Shown: positions 17,304 through 25,965 of the stretch, one piece after another
How the letters are laid out: each line of letters begins with the position of its first letter
Numbering within the stretch: position 1 is the stretch's first letter
DNA from: Ottowia thiooxydans DSM 14619
GTDB lineage: Bacteria; Pseudomonadota; Gammaproteobacteria; Burkholderiales; Burkholderiaceae_C
DNA: 64,000 bases
Assembly (NCBI RefSeq): GCF_000422885.1
Contig: NZ_AUGX01000008.1
Coordinates: 124,001 to 188,000, forward strand
Direction: 5' to 3'
Notes under the pieces: generated by a model
Databases searched by the model: none
What the model saw: the letters and a program-made list of their open reading frames with translations, nothing else
What the model was told of the DNA's origin: nothing
Program-made: the position numbers and the translations under genes

Positions 17304-19427
17304 ATGACCAGCCTCAAGAATCTCCTGAATCCCCGCTCTGTGGCCGTGATCGGCGCGTCTGAAGACCAGACCAAATTTGGTGGCAGGTTGTACAAGACCT
17401 TGTTGCAACATCAGTACGGCGGAGATGTTTATCCCATCAACCCGACCCGGGAGAGCCTCTTTGGCCTGAAAACCTTCCCTTCGATTGACGCCACTCCCGA
17501 GCCGCCTGATATGGTGGTTATGGCTTTGCCGCGTGACAAGGTCAAAGATGCGATCACCGCCTGCGCGGCACGCGGCGCCAAGGCCGGGATCATCATTACC
17601 TCCAAATTCTCGGATGAAGGTGCCGAGGGCCTGGCGCTGGAGCGTGAAGTGGTGGCCGCCGCGCAAGCGCATGGGATGCGCCTGATCGGCCCCAATTGCC
17701 TCGGCCTCATCAGCCCCACCAACAAGCTGGTGTTGTGCTCATCTCCTGCGCTCAACGTGCCCAGCCTGATAGAAGCGCCCATTGGCTTCATCAGCCAGAG
17801 TGGCGCCCTCATGGGCACACTCTTCGACCGTTCCTATGGCATGGGAATAGGCTTTTCGCACTGCGTCTCAGTAGGCAACCAGGCTGACCTTGAGCTCTGT
17901 GATTTCATCGAGTTCCTCATAGAGGACGAGAGCACACAGGTGATCTGCAGCTACGTAGAGGGCATCAAATCACCTCAGCGCTTCGTTGACCTGGCGCGGC
18001 GTGCACGTGCCGCCGGAAAACCCTGGCTGATGGTCAAGGCCGGCGCCAGCGATGACGGCCGCCGCGCCGCCTACTCTTACACAGCCAGCCTCGCTGGGGA
18101 TTTCGCTGCGCTCAAGGCCATCTGCGCGCGCGAGAACGTGATCATGATGGATGATCCCCTGAACATGCTCAGCCTGGCCCGTGCCATGGTGCGCTACCCC
18201 AAGCGCCGCGTGCGAGAGGTGGCTGTGCTCACCACGTCAGGCGGCGGCGGCGCGATCTCGGCCGATCAGCTTTCACAGAGCGGCATTGGTCTGGCGCGTT
18301 TTCATGAAGACACGCTTGCAGCCTTGGCGGAACACTATTCGGAAGGCCAGGCTACCAATCCCGTGGATATTGGTGGGCGCAAGGCTGATGCCACGCCCAA
18401 GCTGGGCATGTTGACATCTGAGATTGCCATGGCTGATTCCGCCACCGATCTGGCGCTGATGGTGCTTACCACGGCGCCGGACGTACCCGGCTTCACTCGT
18501 CAACTGGCCGATGGGGCTGAGCAACCTGCCGCAGGCGGCAAGCCTACGCTCTACGTCATGCTCCCAGGCCGAGTTGCAGAGCCCGCGCGTCAGATGCTGG
18601 TGGAGCGAGGCTTACCCTATGTGGACACTTTGGCCGAGGCAACGGCCATGTTGCGTGGATGGAAGGCTTGGTCGATTTACGAGGAGCCCAATGCTCCGTA
18701 CCGGCCCGCTGGCATGGAAACCATGGCAATCCCCGCGGAGGGTACTCTGGGTGAAGCCGCCTCCAAATCATTGTTGGGTTGTGCAGGTATCCCGGTGAAT
18801 CTTGAGCGCTTGGTGAAGAGCGCGGATGAAGCTGTTGCCGCCGCCAATGAGCTGGGATATCCGCTAGTGCTAAAGATCGTCTCGCCCGATATCGCGCACA
18901 AATCTGATGTGGGCGGTGTGGCGCTGAATATCACCGACGCAGACGATTTGCGCAGCCGGGTGGCGGTGATGCAGGCTCGTGTGGCCAAGGAGGCTCCTCA
19001 GGCTCGCGTTGAAGGATATTCGCTTCAAAAACAGGAAAGCGGCGAGTTGGAGCTGATCGTCGGCGCGCGGCGCGATCCGCAGTTTGGCGCTCAGATCGTG
19101 GTTGGTGCTGGTGGCGTGCTGGTGGAATTGCTAGAAGATGTGGCGGTCATTCCAGCGCCTGTTGATGCGGAAAGCGCGCGACGTGCTGTGCAGGGTCTCA
19201 AGATTGCGCGCCTGCTCGGCGCTTACCGCGGCAGAGGCGCGTTGGATGTGGACGCGGTGGTGGATGCCATCGTACGCCTCAGTTGGCTGGCGCATGATCT
19301 GGAAGGCACCGCGAATGACGGCAACGCCGAGCGGGAGTTCGAGATTGAAGTCAATCCTCTCAAGGTCCGGCTGGCTGGCCAAGGCGTGGTCGCGGTAGAT
19401 GCGCGTGCGCGCATTGGCAGCGCTTGA
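17304..19427 (+). CDS. NDP-forming acyl-CoA synthetase homologue with replaced catalytic histidine
   Basis: A 707-aa fusion of the alpha and beta parts of NDP-forming acetyl-CoA synthetases. It has a CoA-binding Rossmann domain (NPRSVAVIGASEDQTKFG), the succinyl-CoA-synthetase-like FISQSGALMGTLFD and VSVGNQADL segments, and a C-terminal ATP-grasp domain (GYPLVLKIVSPDIAHKSDVGGVALNI). In active enzymes a His in SHTGxLAG carries the phosphoryl group. Here the segment reads YSYTASLAG, with Tyr259 (codon 18078-18080) in that place. The protein may be inactive as a ligase, use another mechanism, or be regulatory. The start ATG 17304 matches family N-termini. Confidence 0.85.
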   Translation: MTSLKNLLNPRSVAVIGASEDQTKFGGRLYKTLLQHQYGGDVYPINPTRESLFGLKTFPSIDATPEPPDMVVMALPRDKVKDAITACAARGAKAGIIITSKFSDEGAEGLALEREVVAAAQAHGMRLIGPNCLGLISPTNKLVLCSSPALNVPSLIEAPIGFISQSGALMGTLFDRSYGMGIGFSHCVSVGNQADLELCDFIEFLIEDESTQVICSYVEGIKSPQRFVDLARRARAAGKPWLMVKAGASDDGRRAAYSYTASLAGDFAALKAICARENVIMMDDPLNMLSLARAMVRYPKRRVREVAVLTTSGGGGAISADQLSQSGIGLARFHEDTLAALAEHYSEGQATNPVDIGGRKADATPKLGMLTSEIAMADSATDLALMVLTTAPDVPGFTRQLADGAEQPAAGGKPTLYVMLPGRVAEPARQMLVERGLPYVDTLAEATAMLRGWKAWSIYEEPNAPYRPAGMETMAIPAEGTLGEAASKSLLGCAGIPVNLERLVKSADEAVAAANELGYPLVLKIVSPDIAHKSDVGGVALNITDADDLRSRVAVMQARVAKEAPQARVEGYSLQKQESGELELIVGARRDPQFGAQIVVGAGGVLVELLEDVAVIPAPVDAESARRAVQGLKIARLLGAYRGRGALDVDAVVDAIVRLSWLAHDLEGTANDGNAEREFEIEVNPLKVRLAGQGVVAVDARARIGSA

Positions 19428-19479
19428 GCAGCGCACGCCTTTCAAATTTTTTTCTCAACCCCCTATTCAGGAGATGCGT

Positions 19480-20217
19480 ATGTCGGAAGTCATCATCGAG
19501 CAGCACGGAAAAGTCACTCTGTTCACTATCAACCGCCCGGAGCGAAAAAACGCCATTTGCAAGGAAACGGCGCTGCAGTTGCAGGCCGGGTTTGCCGAAT
19601 TTGATGCCTCGGAGCAGCGGGTAGCCGTCATCACAGGCGCTGGAAATGATGCCTTTTCCTCTGGCGCGGATGTGACCAACCTGCCTGAGCTATGGCGCTG
19701 CATCCCTGGTTCCGGCTTCACCACCGATAAACCCATTATTGCGGCCACTGCGGGTTGGGTGGTGGGAGGTGCCTTGGTACTGACCATGATGTGCGATCTC
19801 ATCGTCGCCGCTGAGAACACCCGCTTTTCATATCCTGAGGCCAGGCTGGGCTTTACCGGCGGCATGATTGCTGGCCTGGCAGCCCGCATTCCGCACAAGG
19901 CCGCCATGGATCTGATGCTGCTGGGTCGCCCCATGAGCGCTGAGCGCGCTTACAGCGTTGGCCTGGCCAGCGATGTGGTGGAAACCGGCAAGCAGCTTGA
20001 AGTCGCCATGGAGCAGGCGCAAACCATGGCGAACTCCGCACCGCTGGTACTTGCCACCATCAAGCGGTTCGTCAACCAGAATGTGCTGCCAAAAAGCCCT
20101 TCTGAGATCATGTCCGAGACCATGCGCCAGCTGGAAGTGGTGCGTGAGAGTGCCGATACCCGGGAAGGTATGGCGGCCTTCCGGGAAAAGCGCGTACCCA
20201 ACTACACGGGTCGGTAA
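19480..20217 (+). CDS. Enoyl-CoA hydratase/isomerase family protein
   Basis: A 245-aa crotonase. CAGGAG lies just upstream of ATG 19480, with an alternative ATG at 19474. The oxyanion loops AFSSGADVTNL and GWVVGGALVLTMMCDL are visible. YPEARLG keeps the first catalytic Glu, and the second position is Asp (AMDLMLLG). It is slightly short in the region after the first oxyanion loop. It follows the acyl-CoA ligase homologue by 52 nt and likely works on the same acyl-CoA. Its substrate is unknown. Confidence 0.85.
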   Translation: MSEVIIEQHGKVTLFTINRPERKNAICKETALQLQAGFAEFDASEQRVAVITGAGNDAFSSGADVTNLPELWRCIPGSGFTTDKPIIAATAGWVVGGALVLTMMCDLIVAAENTRFSYPEARLGFTGGMIAGLAARIPHKAAMDLMLLGRPMSAERAYSVGLASDVVETGKQLEVAMEQAQTMANSAPLVLATIKRFVNQNVLPKSPSEIMSETMRQLEVVRESADTREGMAAFREKRVPNYTGR

Positions 20218-20330
20218 TCAAGGTAGGGCGTGTTCAGGGAGAAGGCTTAGCTGAAGTTTTTCAGCGTGGCCTTGCACCTTGGCGGGGTATGCGAACATCG
20301 CGCCTTTTCATACGGAAAGAACGCGTGTTG

Positions 20331-21311
20331 ATGCCTCGTTTCGAATTTCGGCGTTTGGCCGTCAGTTTGCTTGCCGCACTGGTTTCTCTGGGCGCGGCGC
20401 CCCTTGTCCAGGCGCAACCGGTCAAGGTCGTTGGCGTGGTGGCCATCGTGGACCATCCGGCCCTCAACTCGATACGCAAGGGTGTGGAAGACGAGCTGAA
20501 GGCGCTTGGCTGGGAAAACGGCAAGAACTTGCGGCTTCTCTACCAAAGTGCGCAAGGCAGTACCGCAACTGCCGGGCAAATTGCACGCAAGTTCTCAGGG
20601 GACAAGGTCGATGTGATCGTCGCTATTGCCACGCCCAGTGCGCAAGCCGCTGCTGCGGCGACCAAGACCATTCCCGTGGTGTTCTCGGCTGTCACAGACC
20701 CGATTGCCGCCAAGTTGGTTAAAGACTGGAAACCCTCGGGCACCAATGTCACAGGCGTTTCTGATCATCTGCCGCTGGCGGCGCAAGTGGACCTGCTCCT
20801 CAAAGTGAAACCAGGAGCCAAACGCGTGGGCTACGTGTACAGCCCGGGCGAGGCCAACGCCACCTCCATGCTGAAGGAGCTGAAAGCAGAACTGGCTAAA
20901 AGAGGTATGAGCGTGGTTGAGGCCGCGGCGCCGCGCACGGTAGATATTCCCTCAGCTGCCAAGAGTCTGGTGGGGAAGGCAGATGTCATCTACACCACGA
21001 CAGACAACAATGTCGTTTCAGCATATGAGTCTATGGTGCGCGTCGCCATGGAAGCCAAGCTGCCGCTGGTGGCGGCCGATGTTGATTCAGTCAAGCGCGG
21101 CGCTGTGGCTGCTCTGGGCATGCACAACCACGAAATGGGCAGGCAGGCCGGCAAAATCGTGGATCGAATTCTGCGGGGTACCCCGCCGGGCACCATTGCG
21201 CCGGAGATCAGTAAAGGGGTGTCGCTGGCGTTGAACCCTCGGGCAGCTGAGAAGCAAGGTGTCAAGCTGTCCGAGGCGTTACTGAAGGAGGCCGCCGAGA
21301 TTGTGAAATGA
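20331..21311 (+). CDS. ABC transporter substrate-binding protein, TrpX-like (copy 1)
   Basis: A 326-aa periplasmic binding protein of the TrpX/COG2984 family. It has a signal peptide ending in PLVQAQ, then VGVVAIVDHPALNSIRKG and the paired segments TPSAQAAAAATKTIPVVFSAVTDP and VIYTTTDNNVVSAYESM. The start ATG 20331 places the signal peptide correctly. It is very similar along its whole length to the protein at 24886-25866, which precedes the permease and ATPase genes. This copy stands alone, 4.6 kb away from them, so it is a duplicate that may widen the ligand range. The family carries tryptophan or related aromatic compounds. Confidence 0.88.
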   Translation: MPRFEFRRLAVSLLAALVSLGAAPLVQAQPVKVVGVVAIVDHPALNSIRKGVEDELKALGWENGKNLRLLYQSAQGSTATAGQIARKFSGDKVDVIVAIATPSAQAAAAATKTIPVVFSAVTDPIAAKLVKDWKPSGTNVTGVSDHLPLAAQVDLLLKVKPGAKRVGYVYSPGEANATSMLKELKAELAKRGMSVVEAAAPRTVDIPSAAKSLVGKADVIYTTTDNNVVSAYESMVRVAMEAKLPLVAADVDSVKRGAVAALGMHNHEMGRQAGKIVDRILRGTPPGTIAPEISKGVSLALNPRAAEKQGVKLSEALLKEAAEIVK

Positions 21312-21355
21312 GGTGCGCAAGGAGCCCCGACCGGTTGAGTTCTTGCCGGTATTTC

Positions 21356-22333
21356 CTATTCAGGCTGAATGCCCGCCTGCTGCATCAACCGCGTCCACTT
21401 CGTTAGTTCGCTGCGACTGAAGTCGGCCAGTTCCTGAGGGGTGCTGGTCATTGGTTGTAAGCCTAAGACGCCCAGCCGCTCCTGCATTGCCGGACTGCTG
21501 ACTGCAATGCTTATCTCGCGGTTGAGACGTTCGATCACAGATCCAGGGGTGCCTGCTGGCGCGTACATGGCATACCATGCGAGCAACTCAAAGCCTTTGA
21601 GCGTCTGCGCGATGGGTGGTACTTCAGGTAGCACGGGCGAAGGTGTGGCGCTGCTCACGCCGAGCGCGCGTAACTTGCCACCTTTGACCTGGGGTGTTCC
21701 GGTAGCCATGTCTGTGAACATCATGTCGACCTGCCCCGCGACGACGTCGTTAAGACCGAGTGGAATTGATTTGTACGGCACGTGCAGCATATCGATGCCC
21801 GCCATGCTTGTCAGCATGGCGCCTGGCACCAAGGTCCCAGCGCTGCCAGAAGCGTAGCTCAGCTTGCCAGGCCGCGCCTTGGCCAGCGCGATCAGTTCCG
21901 GCAGTGTTTTTGCCTGTACCGCGGGGTTGACCACCAGCATGGCTGGCGTGTTGGCGATACGGCCGATTGGCGCGAAATCCTTGATGGGGTCGTAGCTGAG
22001 CTTCTTCATCAGGCCCGGTGCGGCAGCCTGTGTGGTGTTCGTGGTCACGAACAGGGTGTAGCCGTCGGGTGCCGAGCGAGCTGCCGCAACCGCTCCGATG
22101 GTGCCGTTGGCACCCGCTCGGTTGTCTATCACCACGGGTTGGCCGAGTGCGCGGGTTATATGATCGCCTATCAGGCGTGCCACGATATCGTTACCGCTGC
22201 CTGGACCAAACGGCACGATGATGCGCAGCGGACGTGAGGGCCAGCTGGCATCCTGAGCAAAGGCCGGCATGGCGATCAAGGCAGGTGTAGCGGCGGCACA
22301 GGCGGCGGCTTGAAGAAATTGACGTCGGGTCAT
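21356..22333 (-). CDS. Bug-type tripartite tricarboxylate receptor, Tat-exported
   Basis: A 325-aa TctC/Bug periplasmic protein. The start chosen is the ATG ending at 22333, preceded by AGGAGA, giving a twin-arginine signal TRRQFLQAAACAAATPALIAM. The binding loops WPSRPLRIIVPFGPGSGNDIVAR and VVIDNRAGANGTIGAVAAARS are present. It is the last gene of a minus-strand operon with a hydrolase and a tautomerase-like protein. No membrane components of a TTT transporter are near. It is convergent with the TrpX-like gene, leaving only 44 bp between stops. Confidence 0.85.
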   Translation of the reverse strand: MTRRQFLQAAACAAATPALIAMPAFAQDASWPSRPLRIIVPFGPGSGNDIVARLIGDHITRALGQPVVIDNRAGANGTIGAVAAARSAPDGYTLFVTTNTTQAAAPGLMKKLSYDPIKDFAPIGRIANTPAMLVVNPAVQAKTLPELIALAKARPGKLSYASGSAGTLVPGAMLTSMAGIDMLHVPYKSIPLGLNDVVAGQVDMMFTDMATGTPQVKGGKLRALGVSSATPSPVLPEVPPIAQTLKGFELLAWYAMYAPAGTPGSVIERLNREISIAVSSPAMQERLGVLGLQPMTSTPQELADFSRSELTKWTRLMQQAGIQPE

Positions 22334-22376
22334 TTGGTTATGTCTCCTGAAGAGTAGCAAAGCGTGAAAAGAGCAA

Positions 22377-23387
22377 TCAGTTGGCGGCCACTGCCGGTGC
22401 GATGGTGTCGAGCCAGCGCAAGATGCGAGCGGCGACCGCGTCAGAGTTGAGGTCCATCATCGGAAAGTGCGAGTTGCCTCGAAGACCTTCACTGGGCAAG
22501 TCGCATACGTCTGCACGCGCACCGGCCGCCTTGAGCGCCATGGCGTGGGCATCCACGTTGGCGCGATAGCGCTGCCAGACAGCATGCTCTGCGATGTGGT
22601 CCCCCCATACGTACAAGTGGGCTGGCAGCGCGGCCATGCCTTGGTGGTCGGCGGCTCCCGGCGCACCGGACGGCTCCACCACGATGACACCCAACACGGC
22701 GTTCGGTCGGCGGCGTACCGCCTCCAGGGCGAAGCCGCCGCCCTGGCTGTGGCCCAGCACGATGCACGGTCCCACCTGCTGCAGCAACGCATCGTAGGCA
22801 TCCAGCGTCTGCGCCTCGTGGTCGGTCCAGCGGGGCACCCATTGAGCGGCAAAAGTGTTGAAAGCAGTCACCGGAAACTGTTGATCCGCATACGCCTGCC
22901 GGCTTTCTTGCTCGGTCGCGTAGCCTGCGCGCGGGCCGATGCGGAACATGTCCCAGCCTTCATCAAGGGTGCGGTGCAAAGGGGCGTCGGCATAGATCTC
23001 GGGCCAGCGTGACCAGCCCGCGCGGCCACGCTCGACTGCATCGCTCACATACACATCAAAGCCTGCCCGCAAGAAGAACGTAAGCCAGCCAGGGCGGCCA
23101 TCTGGTGTCGTTTCCCAATTGGCGCCGGTCATGCCGCCTCCATGCCAGAGCAGAAGCGGCACGCGCCGCGTGGGATGTGCCTGCAGGTAGGCCTGCACAT
23201 ACATCTGGCCGCTGATCTGGTCTCCATTGGGATCTACGCCGCGTGTGGGCCCGTTCCGGGCCAAACGACGCTGTTCAACCGGCAATCCTTGCAGCGTGCG
23301 CACAGTGCCCCCAACGAAGAAGCTGCGGATCTCACGCAAGCACAGGGGCGCAGGTTGGTTGGAAGTGTCTAGATCGATTTCGCTCAT
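22377..23387 (-). CDS. Alpha/beta hydrolase (esterase-like)
   Basis: A 336-aa alpha/beta hydrolase. The nucleophile elbow is GHSQGG, and the oxyanion segment LLLWHGGGMTGANWE precedes it. A C-terminal NSHFPMMDLNSD provides the likely catalytic His. No signal peptide is visible, so it should act in the cytoplasm. It lies 9 nt after the tautomerase-like gene and 43 nt before the Bug gene. Together they suggest uptake of an ester or acid, hydrolysis and a tautomerisation step. The substrate is unknown. Confidence 0.75.
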   Translation of the reverse strand: MSEIDLDTSNQPAPLCLREIRSFFVGGTVRTLQGLPVEQRRLARNGPTRGVDPNGDQISGQMYVQAYLQAHPTRRVPLLLWHGGGMTGANWETTPDGRPGWLTFFLRAGFDVYVSDAVERGRAGWSRWPEIYADAPLHRTLDEGWDMFRIGPRAGYATEQESRQAYADQQFPVTAFNTFAAQWVPRWTDHEAQTLDAYDALLQQVGPCIVLGHSQGGGFALEAVRRRPNAVLGVIVVEPSGAPGAADHQGMAALPAHLYVWGDHIAEHAVWQRYRANVDAHAMALKAAGARADVCDLPSEGLRGNSHFPMMDLNSDAVAARILRWLDTIAPAVAAN

Positions 23388-23396
23388 CGCCAGGCC

Positions 23397-23717
23397 TCAG
23401 TTGCGTGCGGACAGCCCGACCACATCCACGGAGAAACACCGGATGCGGGCCGTTTGACCGAGGTGCTTCAATAGCGAAGCTTCCGCGCCGTCCATGAAGC
23501 TCGTCAGTGCATCGGCATCTCGATAGGGCTGGGCGCGGTAGTGCATTTCAAGCAGAGCCGGTGCGCCACGGGCCATGACGGCGGGCACAAAGACGATCTG
23601 AATCGCCGTAGGCTGCGCGCGCAACACATCAAGACAAAGCCTCTCTAGATCAGCTCCGACGGTCTCGACCTGATCGGACGTTATGGACGCCGCGCTAAAA
23701 ACTTTGATGACAGGCAT
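23397..23717 (-). CDS. Tautomerase-like small protein
   Basis: A 106-aa protein starting MPVIKVFSAAS. The Pro directly after the initiator Met is the hallmark catalytic residue of 4-oxalocrotonate tautomerase relatives, and this is why the start at 23717 is preferred although the frame is open to 23783. No clear ribosome site is seen. The length fits the MIF/CHMI-like subgroup better than the 62-aa 4-OT type. It is the first gene of the operon opposite the LysR gene. The family call rests on the N-terminus and general pattern only. Confidence 0.5.
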   Translation of the reverse strand: MPVIKVFSAASITSDQVETVGADLERLCLDVLRAQPTAIQIVFVPAVMARGAPALLEMHYRAQPYRDADALTSFMDGAEASLLKHLGQTARIRCFSVDVVGLSARN

Positions 23718-23761
23718 GAAAAAAACTGGCAAGAAGGGAATGGCGCATTCTTGGCGGTAGC

Positions 23762-23774
23762 TTACATTCTGTAA
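23762..23774. promoter_or_regulatory. LysR-type operator between divergent genes
   Basis: TTACA-TTC-TGTAA is a perfect inverted repeat that also fits the T-N11-A LysR box. It lies in the 83-bp space between the tautomerase-like gene and the divergent LysR gene, where an autoregulated LysR protein would bind. Confidence 0.6.
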
Positions 23775-23800
23775 ATTGCTCAATTTTCAAGATTTAATGC

Positions 23801-24706
23801 ATGGCAATCATGAATTACCGCGTCGATGACCTGAGGGCATTGGCGGCCTTGCATGCCACGGGAAGTTTCGTGCGGGCGGCAGAGCGTTTGCACATCACCC
23901 AGTCGGCTCTGAGCCGGCGCATTTCGCAGTTGGAGGCGGTGATTGGGGGCAGTCTGGTTCAGCGCACCACCCGCCGTGTTGCGCTGACATCACTCGGGCT
24001 CGAGCTGATTCGCAAGACCGCTCTATTGCTCGATCAACTGGACGATGCCGTCGTAGAGGCCGGACGTTGTGCACGAGGTGAATCCGGTCGTATTGACGTG
24101 GCTTGTCTCACCACGGTGGCCTATTCGCTGCTGCCACCAGTATTGGATGCCTTCAGAAAACGCTACCCGCACGTGCGCCTGCATCTGCGCGACGACACTG
24201 GCCAGCGCGTGGCTCAGGCTGTGCTCGCGCGCGAAGCGGAGTTCGGCATTGGCGTGCTGGGTCACCCGTCAACCGAGCTTTACGCTGAGCACTGTGTTGA
24301 CGATCCCTACGTGATCGCCTTCCGCGCCGGTCACGCGCTCCAAAAGCGCAAGCGCGTAGCCTGGACGGACCTCCAGGCTTGGCGCGTGGTGGCGCTTCGT
24401 TCGACCAGCGCCAACCGCCAGCAGATCGATGAGGCGCTGGCAGCCGAGGGCATTGCGTCGCCCTGGTTCGATGAGGTGGAGCATTTGTCGTCCATGCTGG
24501 GCCTGCTGCGGGGCGGCGTGGGTATTGGCGTACTGCCTCATCTGGCCTTGCATTCGGGCGCGGCGGTTGACTTGTTGTCGCGCCCGCTGCACTCGCCCGA
24601 TATCGTCCGGCGCATCGGGCTGTTCAGGCGGCAGGACACCCAATTGAGCCAACCGGCTGCCGTGCTTTGGGACATGCTGCGTGAGCACATGGCGCGTTAC
24701 TCCTGA
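23801..24706 (+). CDS. LysR-family transcriptional regulator
   Basis: A 301-aa LysR regulator. The winged helix-turn-helix is at residues 4-63 (LAALHATGSFVRAAERLHITQSALSRRISQLEAVIGG) and the periplasmic-binding-like effector domain follows (IDVACLTTVAYSLLPPVLDAFRKRYP). Its N-terminus could start at ATG 23801 or 23810. It is transcribed away from the tautomerase-hydrolase-Bug operon, which is its probable target. It is followed by a hairpin at 24722-24741. Confidence 0.88.
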   Translation: MAIMNYRVDDLRALAALHATGSFVRAAERLHITQSALSRRISQLEAVIGGSLVQRTTRRVALTSLGLELIRKTALLLDQLDDAVVEAGRCARGESGRIDVACLTTVAYSLLPPVLDAFRKRYPHVRLHLRDDTGQRVAQAVLAREAEFGIGVLGHPSTELYAEHCVDDPYVIAFRAGHALQKRKRVAWTDLQAWRVVALRSTSANRQQIDEALAAEGIASPWFDEVEHLSSMLGLLRGGVGIGVLPHLALHSGAAVDLLSRPLHSPDIVRRIGLFRRQDTQLSQPAAVLWDMLREHMARYS

Positions 24707-24721
24707 ACTATCCTCAAGCAG

Positions 24722-24741
24722 GCTCGCTTGACGAAGCGAGC
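24722..24741. terminator. Hairpin after the LysR gene
   Basis: GCTCGCTT-GACG-AAGCGAGC forms an 8-bp perfect stem with a 4-nt loop, 16 nt after the LysR stop. No T-run follows, so it may need Rho or simply protect the 3' end. Confidence 0.5.
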
Positions 24742-24885
24742 GGGCCTTGAGCCGATCAGGGCTTGCGAACCGCGTGATAGCGTCCGAAACCGGCTATTAG
24801 GTTTTGTATGAATGGATTTGGCCAAGGATTGTGCGAACATTACGCATTCCTTCATGGTTTTTGAACAAAGAAAGATTGCACGATC

Positions 24886-25866
24886 ATGACCAATTTTTTC
24901 GCTCGTCGATTCGCGGTGGGCACCATAGCTGCCGTCGCCGCACTGTTGCTTGCTCCTGGCGTACAAGCGCAGGCAATGAAAACGGTCGGCGTGACCGCCA
25001 TCGTTGATCACCCGGCGCTCGATGCTGCGCGCAAGGGCGTCCAGGACGAACTGAAAGCGCTGGGTTGGGAAGAGGGTAAGAACCTCAAGCTCAGCTATCA
25101 AAGCGCGCAGGGCAATTCCGCCACCGCCGGCCAGATCGCACGCAAGTTCGCTGGCGACAAGGTGGACGTCATCGTCGCTGTGGCTACGCCCAGCGCGCAA
25201 GCCGCTGTGGCAGCCACCAAAACCATCCCCGTGGTTTTCACCGCCGTGACGGATCCCGTGGCGGCTAAGCTGGTCAAGAGTTGGCAGCCTTCGGGCACCA
25301 ATGTCACTGGCGCGTCTGATGCCCTGCCGCTGGCAGCGCAGATCGATTTGCTTCTGAAGGTGAAGCCGGGCGCCAAGCGCGTGGGCTATGTCTATAGCCC
25401 AGGGGAAGTTAATTCCACCATCGTTCTGAAAGAACTGAAGACTGAACTGACCAAGAGAGGCATGACTGTGGTGGAGGCGGCAGCGCCACGCACAGTAGAC
25501 ATTCCTTCCGCAGCCAAGAGCCTGGTCGGCAAGGTGGATGTGATCTACACCACGACCGATAACAACGTGGTTTCTGCATACGAGTCTATGGTTCGTGTGG
25601 CGGAAGAGGCGGATATCCCACTCGTGGCGGCAGACACAGATTCAGTCAAACGAGGTGCTGTGGCGGCGCTGGGTATGAGCTATTACGACCTGGGCCGGCA
25701 GACTGGCAAGATCGTTGATCGCATCCTCAAAGGGGCCAAAGCTGGCAGCATTGCGCCTGAAGTCGGTACCAAAATGTCACTGGTGGTTAATCCCGGTGCG
25801 GCGGAGAAGCAAGGCGTCAAGTTGCCGGAAGCCTTGATCAAGGAAGCCGCAGAAGTCGTGAAATGA
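24886..25866 (+). CDS. ABC transporter substrate-binding protein, TrpX-like (copy 2)
   Basis: A 326-aa TrpX-type binding protein with a signal peptide ending GVQAQA. It matches the 20331-21311 copy in length and nearly every conserved block, for example IPSAAKSLVGK, DVIYTTTDNNVVSAYESM and AEKQGVKL. This copy is directly followed by its permease and ATPase genes, so it is the founding member of the operon. An imperfect purine-rich stretch precedes ATG 24886. The ligand is likely tryptophan or another aromatic amino acid by family, but this is untested here. Confidence 0.9.
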   Translation: MTNFFARRFAVGTIAAVAALLLAPGVQAQAMKTVGVTAIVDHPALDAARKGVQDELKALGWEEGKNLKLSYQSAQGNSATAGQIARKFAGDKVDVIVAVATPSAQAAVAATKTIPVVFTAVTDPVAAKLVKSWQPSGTNVTGASDALPLAAQIDLLLKVKPGAKRVGYVYSPGEVNSTIVLKELKTELTKRGMTVVEAAAPRTVDIPSAAKSLVGKVDVIYTTTDNNVVSAYESMVRVAEEADIPLVAADTDSVKRGAVAALGMSYYDLGRQTGKIVDRILKGAKAGSIAPEVGTKMSLVVNPGAAEKQGVKLPEALIKEAAEVVK

Positions 25867-25920
25867 ATTCATGAGTCTGTATGAACACGCTCCAAGGGTG
25901 AAATAACATCTCGTTTCGTT

Positions 25921-25943
25921 ACCGGCGCCTTCATGGCGCCGGT
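25921..25943 (+). terminator. Intercistronic hairpin in the TrpXYZ-type operon
   Basis: ACCGGCGCC-TTCAT-GGCGCCGGT is a 9-bp perfect stem with a 5-nt loop, between the binding-protein stop and the permease start. Such hairpins stabilise or attenuate transcripts so that binding protein is made in excess over the membrane parts. Confidence 0.55.
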
Positions 25944-25965
25944 GCCGTTCTAAAGGACCGATCCC

